Assembly (NCBI GenBank): GCA_031425155.1
Contig: JANPIV010000032.1
Span: 11,482 to 75,481 of the forward strand
Direction: 5' to 3'
From: M3007 sp031425155
Lineage (GTDB): Bacteria; Bacteroidota; Bacteroidia; Chitinophagales; Saprospiraceae
Length of the DNA: 64,000 nt
The translations under genes were made by a program, and so were the position numbers. This document shows positions 1-7,758 of this stretch, one piece after another. How positions within the stretch are numbered: the stretch's first letter is position 1; the number at the start of each line of letters is the position of its first letter. Under the pieces are notes generated by a model, which searched no databases, was not told the origin of the DNA, and saw only the letters and a list, made by a program, of their open reading frames with translations.

Positions 1-2
1 AC

Positions 3-1625
3 TTGTTCCCATGGTTTGCTGAATGCCACGTCCTGGATACCGTGATCGGTGGTCAGGTGGTGAATCAGGAGTTTTACGATGGCAAAATGAAAGTAACCAT
101 TATCTGGCAGGAGCCAGCGGACAACTTGCCAGGCCAGATTGTAGTCACGCGGCCCAGTACTAGTTGCAACTACGCCGCCCCCAGCCAGATTTTGGAGGTG
201 CCGGTTGTTTCCTTCGTGGGTGTGACGCTGATAGTAACCGGCGAAACCCAGTATTACATGGGACAAGAAAATTACGTGGACCTTACGGCGGATTTATCTT
301 CTCCTATGGGAGGTAAGGCCATTTTATTTGAATGGCAAGCACCGCCTGGCTGGGCAATTTCCATCTATGGTCCAGCATATTCCAGAGCGAGGGTGCAAAT
401 ACATCCGCATAATCCCTATACCGAAAATTGTATCAAAGTGCGGGGCCAATATCCTTGGGGCATTTGGAGCGATTGGGTGGACTATTGCCTGACGGGCACG
501 ATTCCTTCGCCCTGTCCAATTCAATTCTCCAATGCAACATTCCTTTGTGGCGATACCACGCAACACCTGGCCTATGCGCCCACTATACTCTTCCCCAACT
601 TCCCTGAATACAACTGGTCACCGCCTCAATACACCTGGGCGGTACCCTCCACCTGGAATATTACCAGTTTTAATGCCAATACCCAAAATGCGATGTTTGT
701 CAGTACGGATGGGCATACGCCTGGCTCCGTATCCGTATATGCTACCGGCGGCGATTTTACTTCTGCGGTCTGCACCTACCCGGTTGACTTTCAGGTAGCC
801 CACCCGGCGACCACTGTGTCCGGCCCGGACTATGTCTGCCAAACCGGCGATTTCCAACTTAATATTGCTCCGCCACCACAGTCCGAAACTACCTGGGAAG
901 TAGTGCCTATAAGCCCAAATACGCCGCAATTGGCTTTCCCGGACCACGGCAGTGGACGGGCGGTTTTTCAAATAACGGATACTACCGCAAGTGGTCGCTT
1001 CCGTATCCATTATACCGTCACCAATCAATGTGGCTCCCTATCCTATAATAAAGATTTTTTTATAGGCAAACCCCGCTTTTTCAACACTATGCTGGACGGA
1101 GCGCCTTACGATGCCCAGCCGCTTTGTGCGGGCAACCACGGAGCCAGCACCGAAATATCTGGTATGACCGATCCTCAGGTGATTTGGTCGGCTTCGCCGC
1201 AAATAAAGGGCTATACACAGCGCGATTCCTTCGTTTTTTCTTTGGCAGCAGCAGGAGCGGGCAATTGTCCGGTCGTAACCGCCAGTGCGGGCAACGTGTG
1301 CGGCACCTCCGTTTTACCCCTCGAAACCTGTGTACGGGCTGATTGCAGTCCGCTGGAAACAGATGTGCAGGTGTTCCCCAATCCAGCCTACTACATTGTT
1401 TCTCTGGAAACTACGACGACGGATGCGGGTATTGAAAATTACGCCTTGATCGAGAATGTCGAGGTATTCAATCAGTTAGGTGAGTTGGTCGCCACCTGGC
1501 ACGAACCACCCAACCACCGGATAGTGAAAGCCGTGGCGGATTTTGCCAGTGGTTTATATACGCTGCGGATCACGGTATGGGGCCAACCGATCATCAAGCG
1601 GCTGGCGATTACGCGCTCGTTTTGA
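3..1625 (+). CDS. T9SS-exported Ig/PKD-like repeat protein, 5' partial
   Basis: This is the C-terminal 540 residues of a large secreted protein whose beginning lies before the window; the frame is open from the first bases and no convincing start is visible. The body is rich in Cys, Pro, Trp and aromatic residues and looks like several beta-sandwich (PKD/Ig-like) units. From about residue 455 to the end there is a type A T9SS sorting domain: a VFPNPA motif, then a VEVFNQLGELV strand, SGLYTLRI and a basic end (KRLAI). In this family the domain directs export through the type IX system and attachment to the cell surface. The ligand or substrate is unknown. The T9SS assignment is firm; the repeat class is inference. 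Confidence 0.85.
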   Translation: MFPWFAECHVLDTVIGGQVVNQEFYDGKMKVTIIWQEPADNLPGQIVVTRPSTSCNYAAPSQILEVPVVSFVGVTLIVTGETQYYMGQENYVDLTADLSSPMGGKAILFEWQAPPGWAISIYGPAYSRARVQIHPHNPYTENCIKVRGQYPWGIWSDWVDYCLTGTIPSPCPIQFSNATFLCGDTTQHLAYAPTILFPNFPEYNWSPPQYTWAVPSTWNITSFNANTQNAMFVSTDGHTPGSVSVYATGGDFTSAVCTYPVDFQVAHPATTVSGPDYVCQTGDFQLNIAPPPQSETTWEVVPISPNTPQLAFPDHGSGRAVFQITDTTASGRFRIHYTVTNQCGSLSYNKDFFIGKPRFFNTMLDGAPYDAQPLCAGNHGASTEISGMTDPQVIWSASPQIKGYTQRDSFVFSLAAAGAGNCPVVTASAGNVCGTSVLPLETCVRADCSPLETDVQVFPNPAYYIVSLETTTTDAGIENYALIENVEVFNQLGELVATWHEPPNHRIVKAVADFASGLYTLRITVWGQPIIKRLAITRSF

Positions 1626-1682
1626 AAGAAAAAAGTCAGATCAGGTTGGGCATATTATTTTTGGCGATTGTAAAAGCCTGCT

Positions 1683-3017
1683 ATGAACGATACCGATCCG
1701 AATTCGACCTCGACCAGCCGAAAAATAGACACTTGGTCACGCACGATCATCGCGTTGGCATTGGGCATTTTGCTGGGTGCACTGCTGTCCGTCACTGGCC
1801 TGGATGCCCTGGAGCGGCATATTCCTGCGCTGCTGATCGCCTTTGGTACACTCATCGTGCTGGCTACCGGGCTGGCTTTTTTTCTGGTACAAAATAAGGA
1901 AGCTACCCTCCGGCGGCTGTTCGGCGTGGACAATACCGACATCGGTGAAGCCAAAAATCTGGCGCAGTCGCTCTTTTTACGGGTCTGGGATCGGGATTTT
2001 AAGACTGCCGAAGGACATTTTAATCAATTGTTTGCCAGAATATTTGCCTGGTACTCCTGGATGTCGTTTCGCCGCTGGGTGGTGACCATTTTCAATACAC
2101 TTTTTGTCAGTTTTGCCGGTTTACTCGGTACAGTACTGCTGTTCAACCAGAACAAATTGCTGAGCCGCCAAAATGAATTACTGACCCGCCAGAACTACCG
2201 GCTGGACCAACAGACCTATTTGCAGGAAGCCGGTCGGCGCAGTTCGCTCATTTTTCTGATGGGCAATCTGCTGGACGCGATTGATCGCGAGTTGAAATCG
2301 GACGTGGCCCGACCCGGAGTGCGGGACTTGTCGCCCCAGATCATTGGCCAGATCGTGGCCCTCAGTACTAGTCTGCGGCCTTACCGGTATTTGGATAATG
2401 ACTCTTTGATTAATCGCGAGATCAGCCCGGAACGTGGCCAATTGCTGCTTTCGTTGGTGCACAGCGAGATTGACAACAGCTCCCTGGCGCGTATTTTTCT
2501 GACCGCCGATTTTTCTTATGCCGAATTAAGCGACGTGATACTGGCCGGGGAGTACCTGGGCGGCATCAATCTGCGGCAGGCCGACCTTAGCCGGGCCGAT
2601 CTGAACGGGGCGAATCTGGCGGGTGCCGACCTGAATCGGGCCGATCTGAGCAGTGCTATTATGGTGGGAGCCACTTTGACCAAAGCCAATCTGAGTGATA
2701 CGGACCTGCGGGAAGCCATTATCGAACAAACCGATTTTCGCGGAGCCTCGCTGTATGGGGCCGATCTGCGGGGCGTGGACCTGACTATTTCCGATTGGCG
2801 GGGTGCTTATTTTGGCGAGGCCAAACTGGATAGTGCCTTTGTGCCCAACAGCCGATGGATTTATCCCGCGCAAGGGCTACCGAAGGATTCCATTGTCGGG
2901 AGCAGTTATATCAGCAAAAATTATCGCGTGGACTCTGCGGCGACCGATGCCGGGCAGTTCGATTATTTTTTGTTGCCGCTCAATAAGCAAATGAGCACTA
3001 AGCAAAAGGGCAAATGA
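1683..3017 (+). CDS. Membrane-anchored pentapeptide-repeat protein
   Basis: The protein has 444 residues. Hydrophobic segments lie near residues 20-39, 48-70 and 131-153, followed by a Gln/Arg/Leu-rich helical stretch (about 155-190) that could form a coiled coil. From about residue 275 to 388 there are pentapeptide repeats of the A(D/N)Lxx type (for example ADLSRADLNGANLAGADL), which fold as a right-handed quadrilateral beta-helix in known structures. The C-terminus (QMSTKQKGK) is encoded by a low-complexity repeat that continues into the intergenic region. The function is unknown. Such proteins usually act as scaffolds or protein-binding modules, here probably facing the cytoplasm beneath the membrane. 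Confidence 0.75.
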   Translation: MNDTDPNSTSTSRKIDTWSRTIIALALGILLGALLSVTGLDALERHIPALLIAFGTLIVLATGLAFFLVQNKEATLRRLFGVDNTDIGEAKNLAQSLFLRVWDRDFKTAEGHFNQLFARIFAWYSWMSFRRWVVTIFNTLFVSFAGLLGTVLLFNQNKLLSRQNELLTRQNYRLDQQTYLQEAGRRSSLIFLMGNLLDAIDRELKSDVARPGVRDLSPQIIGQIVALSTSLRPYRYLDNDSLINREISPERGQLLLSLVHSEIDNSSLARIFLTADFSYAELSDVILAGEYLGGINLRQADLSRADLNGANLAGADLNRADLSSAIMVGATLTKANLSDTDLREAIIEQTDFRGASLYGADLRGVDLTISDWRGAYFGEAKLDSAFVPNSRWIYPAQGLPKDSIVGSSYISKNYRVDSAATDAGQFDYFLLPLNKQMSTKQKGK

Positions 3018-3177
3018 GCAATGAGCAAATGAGCAATAAGGCACAGCATTCCAGATTGCTTATGACATATCAATGCCTCTTTGCTTCCTGTTTTTTTTGC
3101 CTGTTGCCCTTTGCTTTTTTTGCTTATTGTCCTCTTGCCCGTTTGCCCGTTTGCCCCTTGCCTTTTTGCTTTTTTAA
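2985..3177. repeat. Low-complexity AGCAAATG / inverted TTGCC tract
   Basis: The left half repeats units such as AGCAAATG and AGCAATG. The right half carries the complementary vocabulary (TTGCTT, TTGCCC, GTTTGCCC) as a degenerate tandem array. Together they could fold into a long imperfect hairpin. The left half includes the last codons and stop of the pentapeptide-repeat gene. No protein is encoded between about 3018 and 3248 apart from this tract and the following terminator. Confidence 0.6.
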
Positions 3178-3181
3178 CTAA

Positions 3182-3217
3182 AAAAGGGATTCACCGGTTG
3201 ACCCGGCAAACCCCTTT
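3182..3217 (-). terminator. Terminator of the NlpC/P60 gene
   Basis: Read on the minus strand this is a nested hairpin: AAAGGG pairs with CCCTTT outside and CCGG with CCGG inside, followed by a short T run. It lies about 30 bases after the stop of the minus-strand NlpC/P60 gene, as expected for an intrinsic terminator. Confidence 0.6.
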
Positions 3218-3248
3218 CTCATGGTACGTTTTGTTCTGATGTGGTGGC

Positions 3249-3791
3249 CTAATTAACTGCCTGCCCGCTAATTACATCTCTTGCAAAAAGGATTTTAGGT
3301 CTCCAGTATTTAGAGGTAGATATATTTTCCACGACCACTCCGCGGCTGCAGGTGCTGTGTACGCACATGATGCCCTCGGCGGTGCATTCTACCACCATTG
3401 CCACATGGTGGACCCGGCCACGATAGCCGAAAAACACCAGATCGCCTGGCAGTACGTTTTCCAGTTCGATTTTATCGCCCTGGGTGGCTTGGGTGCGGGA
3501 AGAGGCGGAGGCATTGACCTCAAATTCTTTCAAAATGTAGCTCGTAAAACCGGAGCAATCAAAGCCCGTTCGGGGGGCGCGGCCAGCGTAATGGTAAGGA
3601 ATGCCGAGGAAATTCTGGGCGTAGCCGGAAATGTACTCCCGCAGTTGCATCACTTCGGCACTATTGGCGGCACGCCCGGCAGACGGGGTGGGAGGAATAA
3701 AAGCCGTAGAGGAAAAGAGCGCAAACAGGGGTAAAAAGAGGAAGAAAGACAGTTTTTTGGGGGCACGTGAGTGTTCGATTGTTTCAGACAT
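3249..3791 (-). CDS. Secreted NlpC/P60 cell-wall peptidase
   Basis: A 180-residue protein using the ATG at 3791, which gives a hydrophobic export signal (KKLSFFLFLPLFALF); the frame is open further upstream to 3890 but that part lacks family similarity. The NlpC/P60 fold is clear: catalytic Cys79 in FDCSGF, His128/129 in RVHHVAMV, and a third polar residue His145 in CVHS. GIPYHYAG precedes the Cys, as is usual in this family, and PGDLVFF is also typical. Members cut gamma-D-glutamyl-meso-diaminopimelate links in peptidoglycan stem peptides, so the enzyme should act in the periplasm or at the surface. It is a single-gene unit with its own promoter and terminator. Confidence 0.88.
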   Translation of the reverse strand: MSETIEHSRAPKKLSFFLFLPLFALFSSTAFIPPTPSAGRAANSAEVMQLREYISGYAQNFLGIPYHYAGRAPRTGFDCSGFTSYILKEFEVNASASSRTQATQGDKIELENVLPGDLVFFGYRGRVHHVAMVVECTAEGIMCVHSTCSRGVVVENISTSKYWRPKILFARDVISGQAVN

Positions 3792-3983
3792 ACATAGAGA
3801 TTTAATCCACAGCCGGGGGGCTGCGCTCAGTACAGTGCGTACAAAGGAGCGTAACTGATGAAAAAATACGGCCCGTGGGGAACGGCTCAAAGACGGCTTG
3901 CGGCGGTGCGAAACGTAAAAATGTCCATAGGAGAGATTAAAAAAAAGAGCCGTTTAAGACTGAAAATTGCTGCAAGCCTGAGG

Positions 3984-4012
3984 CAAAGGTAGAAAAAGGA
4001 TTGAAAAAACAA
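3984..4012 (-). promoter_or_regulatory. Bacteroidota-type promoter for the NlpC/P60 gene
   Basis: On the minus strand, TACCTTTG (3991-3984) matches the TAnnTTTG -7 box, and TTG (4012-4010) lies 18 bases upstream, within the usual 17-23 spacing. Transcription would start near 3977, leaving a leader of about 185 bases to the chosen ATG. Confidence 0.6.
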
Positions 4013-4041
4013 ATTTTAGAATAAAAATTTGCGTCCGACCT

Positions 4042-4863
4042 TCAAAAACATTCAAAATGGTCACTATCGGCCAGAAAAGGCAACTGCTGTCGGTATTTCG
4101 TCAAATCCTCCATCGAAAGTTCGGCAGTAAACACGCCTTCCTGCTTGTAAATTTGAACAACCTGCTGCCCGGCAAAATCTATGAGGGCAGAATTTCCGAC
4201 GTATTCGTAGCCGTTTCCATCCTGGCCAACAACGTTCACGCCAATCGTAAAGCATTGATTTTCAATGGCTCTGCTCGTTATTAGGCTTTGCCAGTGGTGG
4301 CTGCGGCGCGCCGGCCAGTTGGCGACAAAAATTAACACATCGTAAACCGGCTTTTTTTCGGCATTTGCCCCGAATTCCTGGTTTCGGCTCCAAACCGGGA
4401 AGCGCAGATCATAGCAAATAAGGGGGCAAATCCGCCAGCCCAGCCACTCCACAATCAGCCTTTTTTTTCCTGCGGTGTAGGCCCCATTTTCTCCGGCCAG
4501 GCCAAAAAGATGGCGCTTGTCATATATTTCGTAGCGTCCGTCGGGGAACATCCAGACCAGCCGGTTGAAATAGGTCTTAGTAGAGGAGGATATATCCGCC
4601 TCCGCTACGGCGGACGAGCAGATAAAACTCCCGGTGATCGCTGCACCCAGGTATTGCGCCGTTATGCGCAGCCAATCCATGGTCGGGCCATCCATCGGCT
4701 CAGCCAGGCGGCTGGCATTCATACTGAAGCCGGTAGAAAACATCTCGGGTAACACGACCAGATCGGTCTGACCACGTAAGGGAGCGAGCTTGCGGCTGAG
4801 CATTTCGCGGTTGGCCACCGGATTTTCCCAGTGCAGGGCAGTCTGAATGAGCGAGACGCGCAT
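4042..4863 (-). CDS. Nitrilase-superfamily amidase, omega-amidase (YafV/Nit2) type
   Basis: A 273-residue carbon-nitrogen hydrolase. The start at 4863 (MRVSLIQTAL) matches the family N-terminus; the longer upstream reading is discarded. The catalytic triad is visible: Glu40 in LPEMFSTGF, Lys116 in YDKRHLF and Cys150 in CYDLRFPVW. The combinations FSTGF and YDKRHLF are typical of omega-amidases, which hydrolyse alpha-ketoglutaramate or alpha-ketosuccinamate left by glutamine/asparagine transaminases; a role in methionine salvage or ketoacid repair is likely. It is cytoplasmic, with no signal peptide, and sits upstream of but separately promoted from the NlpC gene. The exact substrate is inferred from family motifs. 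Confidence 0.85.
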   Translation of the reverse strand: MRVSLIQTALHWENPVANREMLSRKLAPLRGQTDLVVLPEMFSTGFSMNASRLAEPMDGPTMDWLRITAQYLGAAITGSFICSSAVAEADISSSTKTYFNRLVWMFPDGRYEIYDKRHLFGLAGENGAYTAGKKRLIVEWLGWRICPLICYDLRFPVWSRNQEFGANAEKKPVYDVLIFVANWPARRSHHWQSLITSRAIENQCFTIGVNVVGQDGNGYEYVGNSALIDFAGQQVVQIYKQEGVFTAELSMEDLTKYRQQLPFLADSDHFECF

Positions 4864-5002
4864 AGAGGAGCGGATAAAAATGATGAATCTCCCACAGAAG
4901 AATAGGAAACTTTCAGCAATGATAGGCAGCATTTGGAAAAAAGCGGTCTTATAGCCAGAGAAGTGTGCGGACTGCCCTACTTTTACCCGTCATAAACTAA
5001 AA

Positions 5003-5509
5003 ATGGAACCACTCGACCCTCCTTTTCCGTCCGCTCCGGCACCCGACCCGGACATGGCCCGCCTGGATGCCCTCGCTACGTTGCTGGATAGCCAGTTCCG
5101 CATACCGGGTACCAATATGCGTTTTGGCCTGGATGGCATCATCGGGCTGATCCCGTATTTGGGCGACATGGCGGGTTTCGTGATTTCCGGCCTGCTGATG
5201 CGCCTGATGCTCCGCCGTGGTGCCGGGCCCATGCTGATGCTACGGATGCTGGGCAATTTCGTGCTGGATGCGCTCATCGGCATCGTCCCGCTGGTGGGCG
5301 ATCTATTCGACTTTGGCTTCAAAGCGAACCGTCGCAACGTGAATTTGCTCAAAAAATACTACGCCGAAGAAAAGCCCCGCCCCAGTGCCGGGTGGTCGCT
5401 CACGGTGCTCGGTATTGCATTCTTTATCCTGTTCGTACTATTGATCTGGGCCATCTGGAAATTAGCCGCCTTTGTCATTGGGAGCGTGTGGACGGCGGTG
5501 ATGGGGTAG
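5003..5509 (+). CDS. DUF4112 membrane protein
   Basis: A 168-residue protein of the DUF4112 family. The conserved core is visible: a LATLLDSQFRIPGTNMRFGLD segment, then GLIPYLGD and the mirrored IGIVPLVGDLFDFGFKANRRN. It is followed by one strong C-terminal membrane helix (VLGIAFFILFVLLIWAIW). The two PxxGD motifs flank amphipathic helices. No biochemical function is established for the family. Just upstream, near 4977, a TACTTTTA sequence resembles a weak -7 box. It is followed closely by the DUF4105 gene on the same strand. Confidence 0.82.
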   Translation: MEPLDPPFPSAPAPDPDMARLDALATLLDSQFRIPGTNMRFGLDGIIGLIPYLGDMAGFVISGLLMRLMLRRGAGPMLMLRMLGNFVLDALIGIVPLVGDLFDFGFKANRRNVNLLKKYYAEEKPRPSAGWSLTVLGIAFFILFVLLIWAIWKLAAFVIGSVWTAVMG

Positions 5510-5548
5510 CCAATCAACCAATTAACTAGTCAACCAGTCCACCAATCC

Positions 5549-6745
5549 ATGCGGCGCAGTCTTATACTCTTCTTTCTGCTGGCGGCTTATTCCGGTTTCT
5601 GCCAGATCATTCCGGTACTGTCTGACAGTGCCCGCATCAGTCTGATCACCGTAGCACCGGGCGACGAAACCTATAGCATGTTTGGCCATAGCGCGCTGCG
5701 GGTGTACGACTATCGCAACCGGCTCGACCGCTGTTACAATTATGGCACGTTCGAGTTCGATCAGCCCAATTTTCTGCTCAAATTCTGCCGGGGCAAACTC
5801 CTCTACTATCTGGATATTGAATCCTACCGGGGTTTCGAGTATGGCAATCTGTCCGACCGCCGGGGTATGCAGGAACAACTGCTGAACCTGGATCAGGCCC
5901 ATAAACAACGACTGTTTGAACTGCTCTCGGTGAATGCCCGCGAGGACAACCGCTATTATAAATACGACTTTTTCTACGATAATTGCTCTACCCGCATCCG
6001 CGACATCGTGCAGGAGACCTATTTTCACGAAATACCCTACGACAGCAGCCGTCTGCCAATGGGCACTACTATGCGCCAACTCCTCCGGCCCTACATGCAG
6101 CCGCATCCCTGGACCGAATTCGGCATTGATCTCTTGCTGGGCTTGCCTGCTGACAAACGCGCCCGCCCGGACGATTTTATGTTCCTGCCGGATGGCATGC
6201 ACGATGTGTTTCGCCATACCATGCTCGCACCGGGCGCGCCATTAGTGAAAGCCGAACATACTATCCCGGATACTCCGCTGGCGCGGGAAGCCTTCGAGCC
6301 GGATTTTTTCCAGCATCCGCTTTGGGTGATGTGCCTGGTGGCGGTAATCGGGCTGCTCAGTATGGCCAATCCCCGCACCGAACATTGGTTTGATACGCTT
6401 TTCTGGCTAGTGCTGGGCGTGGCAGGCCTGGTCATCACGCTGATGTGGGTCGCGACCGATCATTCGCCTACCAAGAACAACCTCAACATACTGTGGGCCT
6501 TGCCGACGCATTTGCTGTTTTTCTGGCGACGCAATCGCAGCGAATTTACCCAGAATTACTTCATCGGAACGGCGATTCTGGCGGCCATGACGCTGCTATT
6601 CTGGAAATGGCTGCCGCAGGAAATGCCCGTTGCCGCCATCCCGCTGGTGGTGTTGGTGGTGATAAAAGGCGTATGGCGACACTACTGGAAGGTCGAAAGC
6701 TGGCGCGACGAATTTTTCGGGACGTGGAAGCGGCGGACAGCGTAA
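5549..6745 (+). CDS. lnb: DUF4105 protein, likely lipoprotein N-acyltransferase (Lnb-like)
   Basis: A 398-residue protein with a signal peptide (residues 1-18), an N-terminal periplasmic DUF4105 domain (about 25-250) and a C-terminal membrane domain of about five helices (250-385). The DUF4105 hallmark APGDETYSMFGHSALRV (His47) and a later YDFFYDNCSTRIRD motif with Cys are present. This Cys/His pairing resembles NlpC-like acyltransferases. Homologs in Bacteroides are reported as Lnb, which N-acylates the lipid-modified Cys of lipoproteins in the absence of Lnt. That fits a window rich in lipoproteins. A short CAACCA-type low-complexity tract precedes the start. The family is clear; the enzymatic role is by homology. 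Confidence 0.78.
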   Translation: MRRSLILFFLLAAYSGFCQIIPVLSDSARISLITVAPGDETYSMFGHSALRVYDYRNRLDRCYNYGTFEFDQPNFLLKFCRGKLLYYLDIESYRGFEYGNLSDRRGMQEQLLNLDQAHKQRLFELLSVNAREDNRYYKYDFFYDNCSTRIRDIVQETYFHEIPYDSSRLPMGTTMRQLLRPYMQPHPWTEFGIDLLLGLPADKRARPDDFMFLPDGMHDVFRHTMLAPGAPLVKAEHTIPDTPLAREAFEPDFFQHPLWVMCLVAVIGLLSMANPRTEHWFDTLFWLVLGVAGLVITLMWVATDHSPTKNNLNILWALPTHLLFFWRRNRSEFTQNYFIGTAILAAMTLLFWKWLPQEMPVAAIPLVVLVVIKGVWRHYWKVESWRDEFFGTWKRRTA

Positions 6746-6757
6746 AATGGGGAAATT

Positions 6758-7243
6758 CTACTTTTTCTCTCCTGGCAAAATCCCGTGAAAGCGGAGTAAA
6801 TGGTTGGCTACCTGTTCGTTATAAATGCATACAATGATCGCGCTGCGGTGTCCGGGCATATTCGAGAAGAGCAGTTTGATCGGATTGTGGATGTAGCCGC
6901 GTTCGGCGAACATCTGCAACTGGCGGTCGCGGGGCCGCCGGAAAAGTTTCAGGTCTTCGGCAGTGGCTGGCAGTGGCACATCGCCGTAGCCTTCGTCCCG
7001 CAGGAACTGTTTCACCATTTCATAAGTGTAGGCCAATTTTGCGCCGCCAAACACGGTACGGTATTCCCACCCGTCGCTGGTGCCGCCCAGATAATCCGCA
7101 CCGGCAGGCGGAAACTGCTCGCGCATCGGCACGTGCGGCTCGGCAGGAGCCTCTTCCGGCACAACAATTTCGTCCGGTATTTCATCAAAACCGAAATCAT
7201 CGTACCCGTCTTCTGGTTCAGCGTGAAAATTGGATTGACCCAC
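6758..7243 (-). CDS. Conserved-looking protein of unknown function
   Basis: I do not recognise this family. I chose the GTG at 7243 because a TAnnTTTG box lies at 7300-7293, inside the longer reading frame; this gives 161 residues. The N-terminal third is acidic and Pro/Glu-rich (GFDEIPDEIVVPEEAPAEP). The rest looks globular, with WEYRTVFGGAKLAYTYEMV, a long amphipathic helix and a basic PRDRQLQMFAERGYI segment. There is no signal peptide or membrane helix. It converges with the DUF4105 gene, with only 12 bases between the two stops. Codon use looks like its neighbours, so it is probably a real cytoplasmic protein. Confidence 0.6.
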   Translation of the reverse strand: MGQSNFHAEPEDGYDDFGFDEIPDEIVVPEEAPAEPHVPMREQFPPAGADYLGGTSDGWEYRTVFGGAKLAYTYEMVKQFLRDEGYGDVPLPATAEDLKLFRRPRDRQLQMFAERGYIHNPIKLLFSNMPGHRSAIIVCIYNEQVANHLLRFHGILPGEKK

Positions 7244-7292
7244 TTTTGAATAATTATTGGTGATCAGGCACTGATGTTGGAATGGATACGGA

Positions 7293-7300
7293 CAAAAGTA
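7293..7300 (-). promoter_or_regulatory. Putative -7 box TACTTTTG
   Basis: A minus-strand TAnnTTTG match about 50 bases upstream of the chosen GTG of the unknown gene. No clear TTG at the right distance was found, so only the -7 element is supported. Confidence 0.4.
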
Positions 7301-7510
7301 GCGGTTTTGTCCGGGTTTTTGCGAATGTAAATTGCCAAATTCTGAACCGAGGCTTGGCAATTAACTCTTAAAATATTGATTATCAATTTATTGAAATAAA
7401 ACAAATTGATAAAATTATAAATAAATACAAACAAAAAGTTTTAAACCGATTGGTTCGTCTTATCAACTACGCACAATTTTTATCTTTAAACAGGAGCCAT
7501 CCCGAATTTC

Positions 7511-7657
7511 TCAACCCACGATTTTAATCGTGGGAATATGCCAAAACAGGAGATGTGTAACCGTTTTAACGGTTTATGCCTGCCAAGTGTACGAAAACGG
7601 TTAAAACCGTTCCTGACTCCCTTGGCTTTCTCTCCCACGATTAAAATCGTGGGTTGA
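7511..7657. repeat. REP-like cluster: four palindromes in mirror order
   Basis: This lies in a 515-base non-coding gap between the unknown gene and cinA. Palindrome A (7511-7534; CCCACGATTTTAATCGTGGG preceded by TCAA) is repeated as its exact reverse complement over 24 bases at 7634-7657. Between them are two related palindromes built on AACCGTTTTAACGGTT (7559-7575) and AACGGTTAAAACCGTT (7594-7611). The A-B-B'-A' layout resembles bacterial REP/BIME elements mobilised by RAYT transposases. The rest of the gap (7371-7490) is AT-rich with nothing else recognisable. Confidence 0.7.
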
Positions 7658-7758
7658 AACAACATCTAAGAGCCCCGCTAAACAATTGCCCCGATAATTG
7701 ATTATCCCGTTCCTCCAACCTTCTTCCTAATCCCAGTTTCTAAACACTTTTCCAAAAT

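Noticed and set aside
7511..7657. Palindromes considered as CRISPR repeats
   Set aside because: Only mirrored pairs, no constant spacing and no cas genes.
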